Assembly (NCBI RefSeq): GCF_900114165.1
Contig: NZ_FOSB01000010.1
Span: forward strand, 89,293 to 153,292
Origin: Halobacillus dabanensis
Lineage (GTDB): Bacteria; Bacillota; Bacilli; Bacillales; Halobacillaceae
Direction of reading: 5' to 3'
DNA: 64,000 bases
Below are positions 63,961 to 64,000 of this stretch, piece after piece. A program made the translations under genes and the position numbers. How positions within the stretch are numbered: position 1 is the first letter of the stretch; the number at the start of each line of letters is the position of its first letter. The notes under the pieces are model-generated. The model worked only from the letters and a program-made list of their open reading frames with translations, ran no database searches and had not been told where the DNA came from.

Positions 63961-64000
63961 ATGGCAAAGTATAGTAAGGAATTTAAATTGAAGGTGGTAA
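63961..64000 (+). CDS. IS3-family transposase orfA (first 13 codons)
   Basis: ATG 63961 with GGGGTG 6 bases upstream opens MAKYSKEFKLKVV, the usual beginning of IS150-group orfA helix-turn-helix proteins. The rest is outside the window, so intactness and frameshift to orfB cannot be judged. Confidence 0.72.
   Translation, partial: MAKYSKEFKLKVV

Larger units (their letters stand above)
63909..64000 (+). mobile_element. Left end of an IS3-family (IS150-group) insertion sequence, cut by window edge
   Basis: TAGTGCACCCCGGAAGTTAGA resembles IS150-group left terminal repeats (pattern TGxACCCCxxAAGTTAGA). It is followed by the start of an orfA-type gene. The remaining element and its right end lie beyond the window. 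Confidence 0.72.

Overview
The window is a chromosomal backbone segment of an endospore-forming Bacillaceae, probably a halophilic or salt-tolerant genus of the Halobacillus/Virgibacillus/Pontibacillus type. The gene order follows two Bacillus subtilis blocks almost gene for gene: spoIIIE-ymfC ... ymfFHIJKM-pgsA-cinA-recA-rny-ymdB-spoVS-tdh-kbl-miaB-ymcA-cotE-mutSL-miaA-hfq-spoVK-hflX-ynbB-glnRA, then lexA-yneB-ynzC-tkt-yneF-ccdA-ccdC-yneK-citB-yneN-tlp-yneP-yneQ-yneR-plsY-yneT-parE-parC. The genus guess rests on acidic, Asp/Glu-rich exported domains and a betaine/carnitine-type ABC transporter; it is inference.

Layout. 1-7.5 kb: the cytoplasmic half of SpoIIIE, a GntR regulator and a four-gene BmpA/NupOPQ-type nucleoside ABC transporter with a cre site and two tandem hairpins that should favour the lipoprotein gene. 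7.6-15.2 kb: an M16 peptidase pair, an SDR, YmfJ, YmfK, RodZ, PgsA and CinA. 15.3-22.2 kb: recA (LexA box), rny, ymdB, spoVS (sigma-H-like promoter), tdh-kbl. 22.3-22.9 kb: 700 bp without genes, holding two fold-back repeat elements. 22.9-38 kb: miaB-ricA, cotE, mutSL, an XRE regulator with a regular operator array, miaA-hfq, spoVK, hflX, ynbB, glnRA. 38-43 kb: a MaoC-type hydratase behind a FadR-like box, lexA, a 31-residue SOS membrane peptide where yneA normally sits, yneB, ynzC, tkt and a 6S-like RNA. 43-53.8 kb: yneF, ccdA, an orphan mrpB, a 51-residue ORF, ccdC, yneK, aconitase, a membrane thioredoxin, an FbpB-like peptide, tlp, a two-module AAA+ protein, yneP, yneQ, yneR. 53.8-64 kb: folE2-yidD and plsY on the minus strand, an OpuC/EgtU-type transporter, yneT, parE-parC (LexA box), and the left end of an IS3-family element at the right edge.

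How the genes work together. An SOS circuit is visible: lexA itself, LexA boxes at recA, at the lexA/yneB divide (three boxes) and in the parE promoter, plus mutSL for repair. Sporulation is represented by spoIIIE, spoVS, cotE, spoVK, tlp and the RicA partner. Nitrogen control is the GlnR-GlnA loop with a clear GlnR box. Lipid synthesis appears in pgsA and plsY, and plsY carries a FapR-like operator inside its promoter.

I did not find a large new defence or biosynthetic system. The least-explained items are small or regulatory: the SOS microprotein, the four tandem operators upstream of the XRE regulator, the two-module CbbX-like AAA+ protein, the orphan MrpB with its small partner ORF, and the SD-sequestering hairpin at the IS end.
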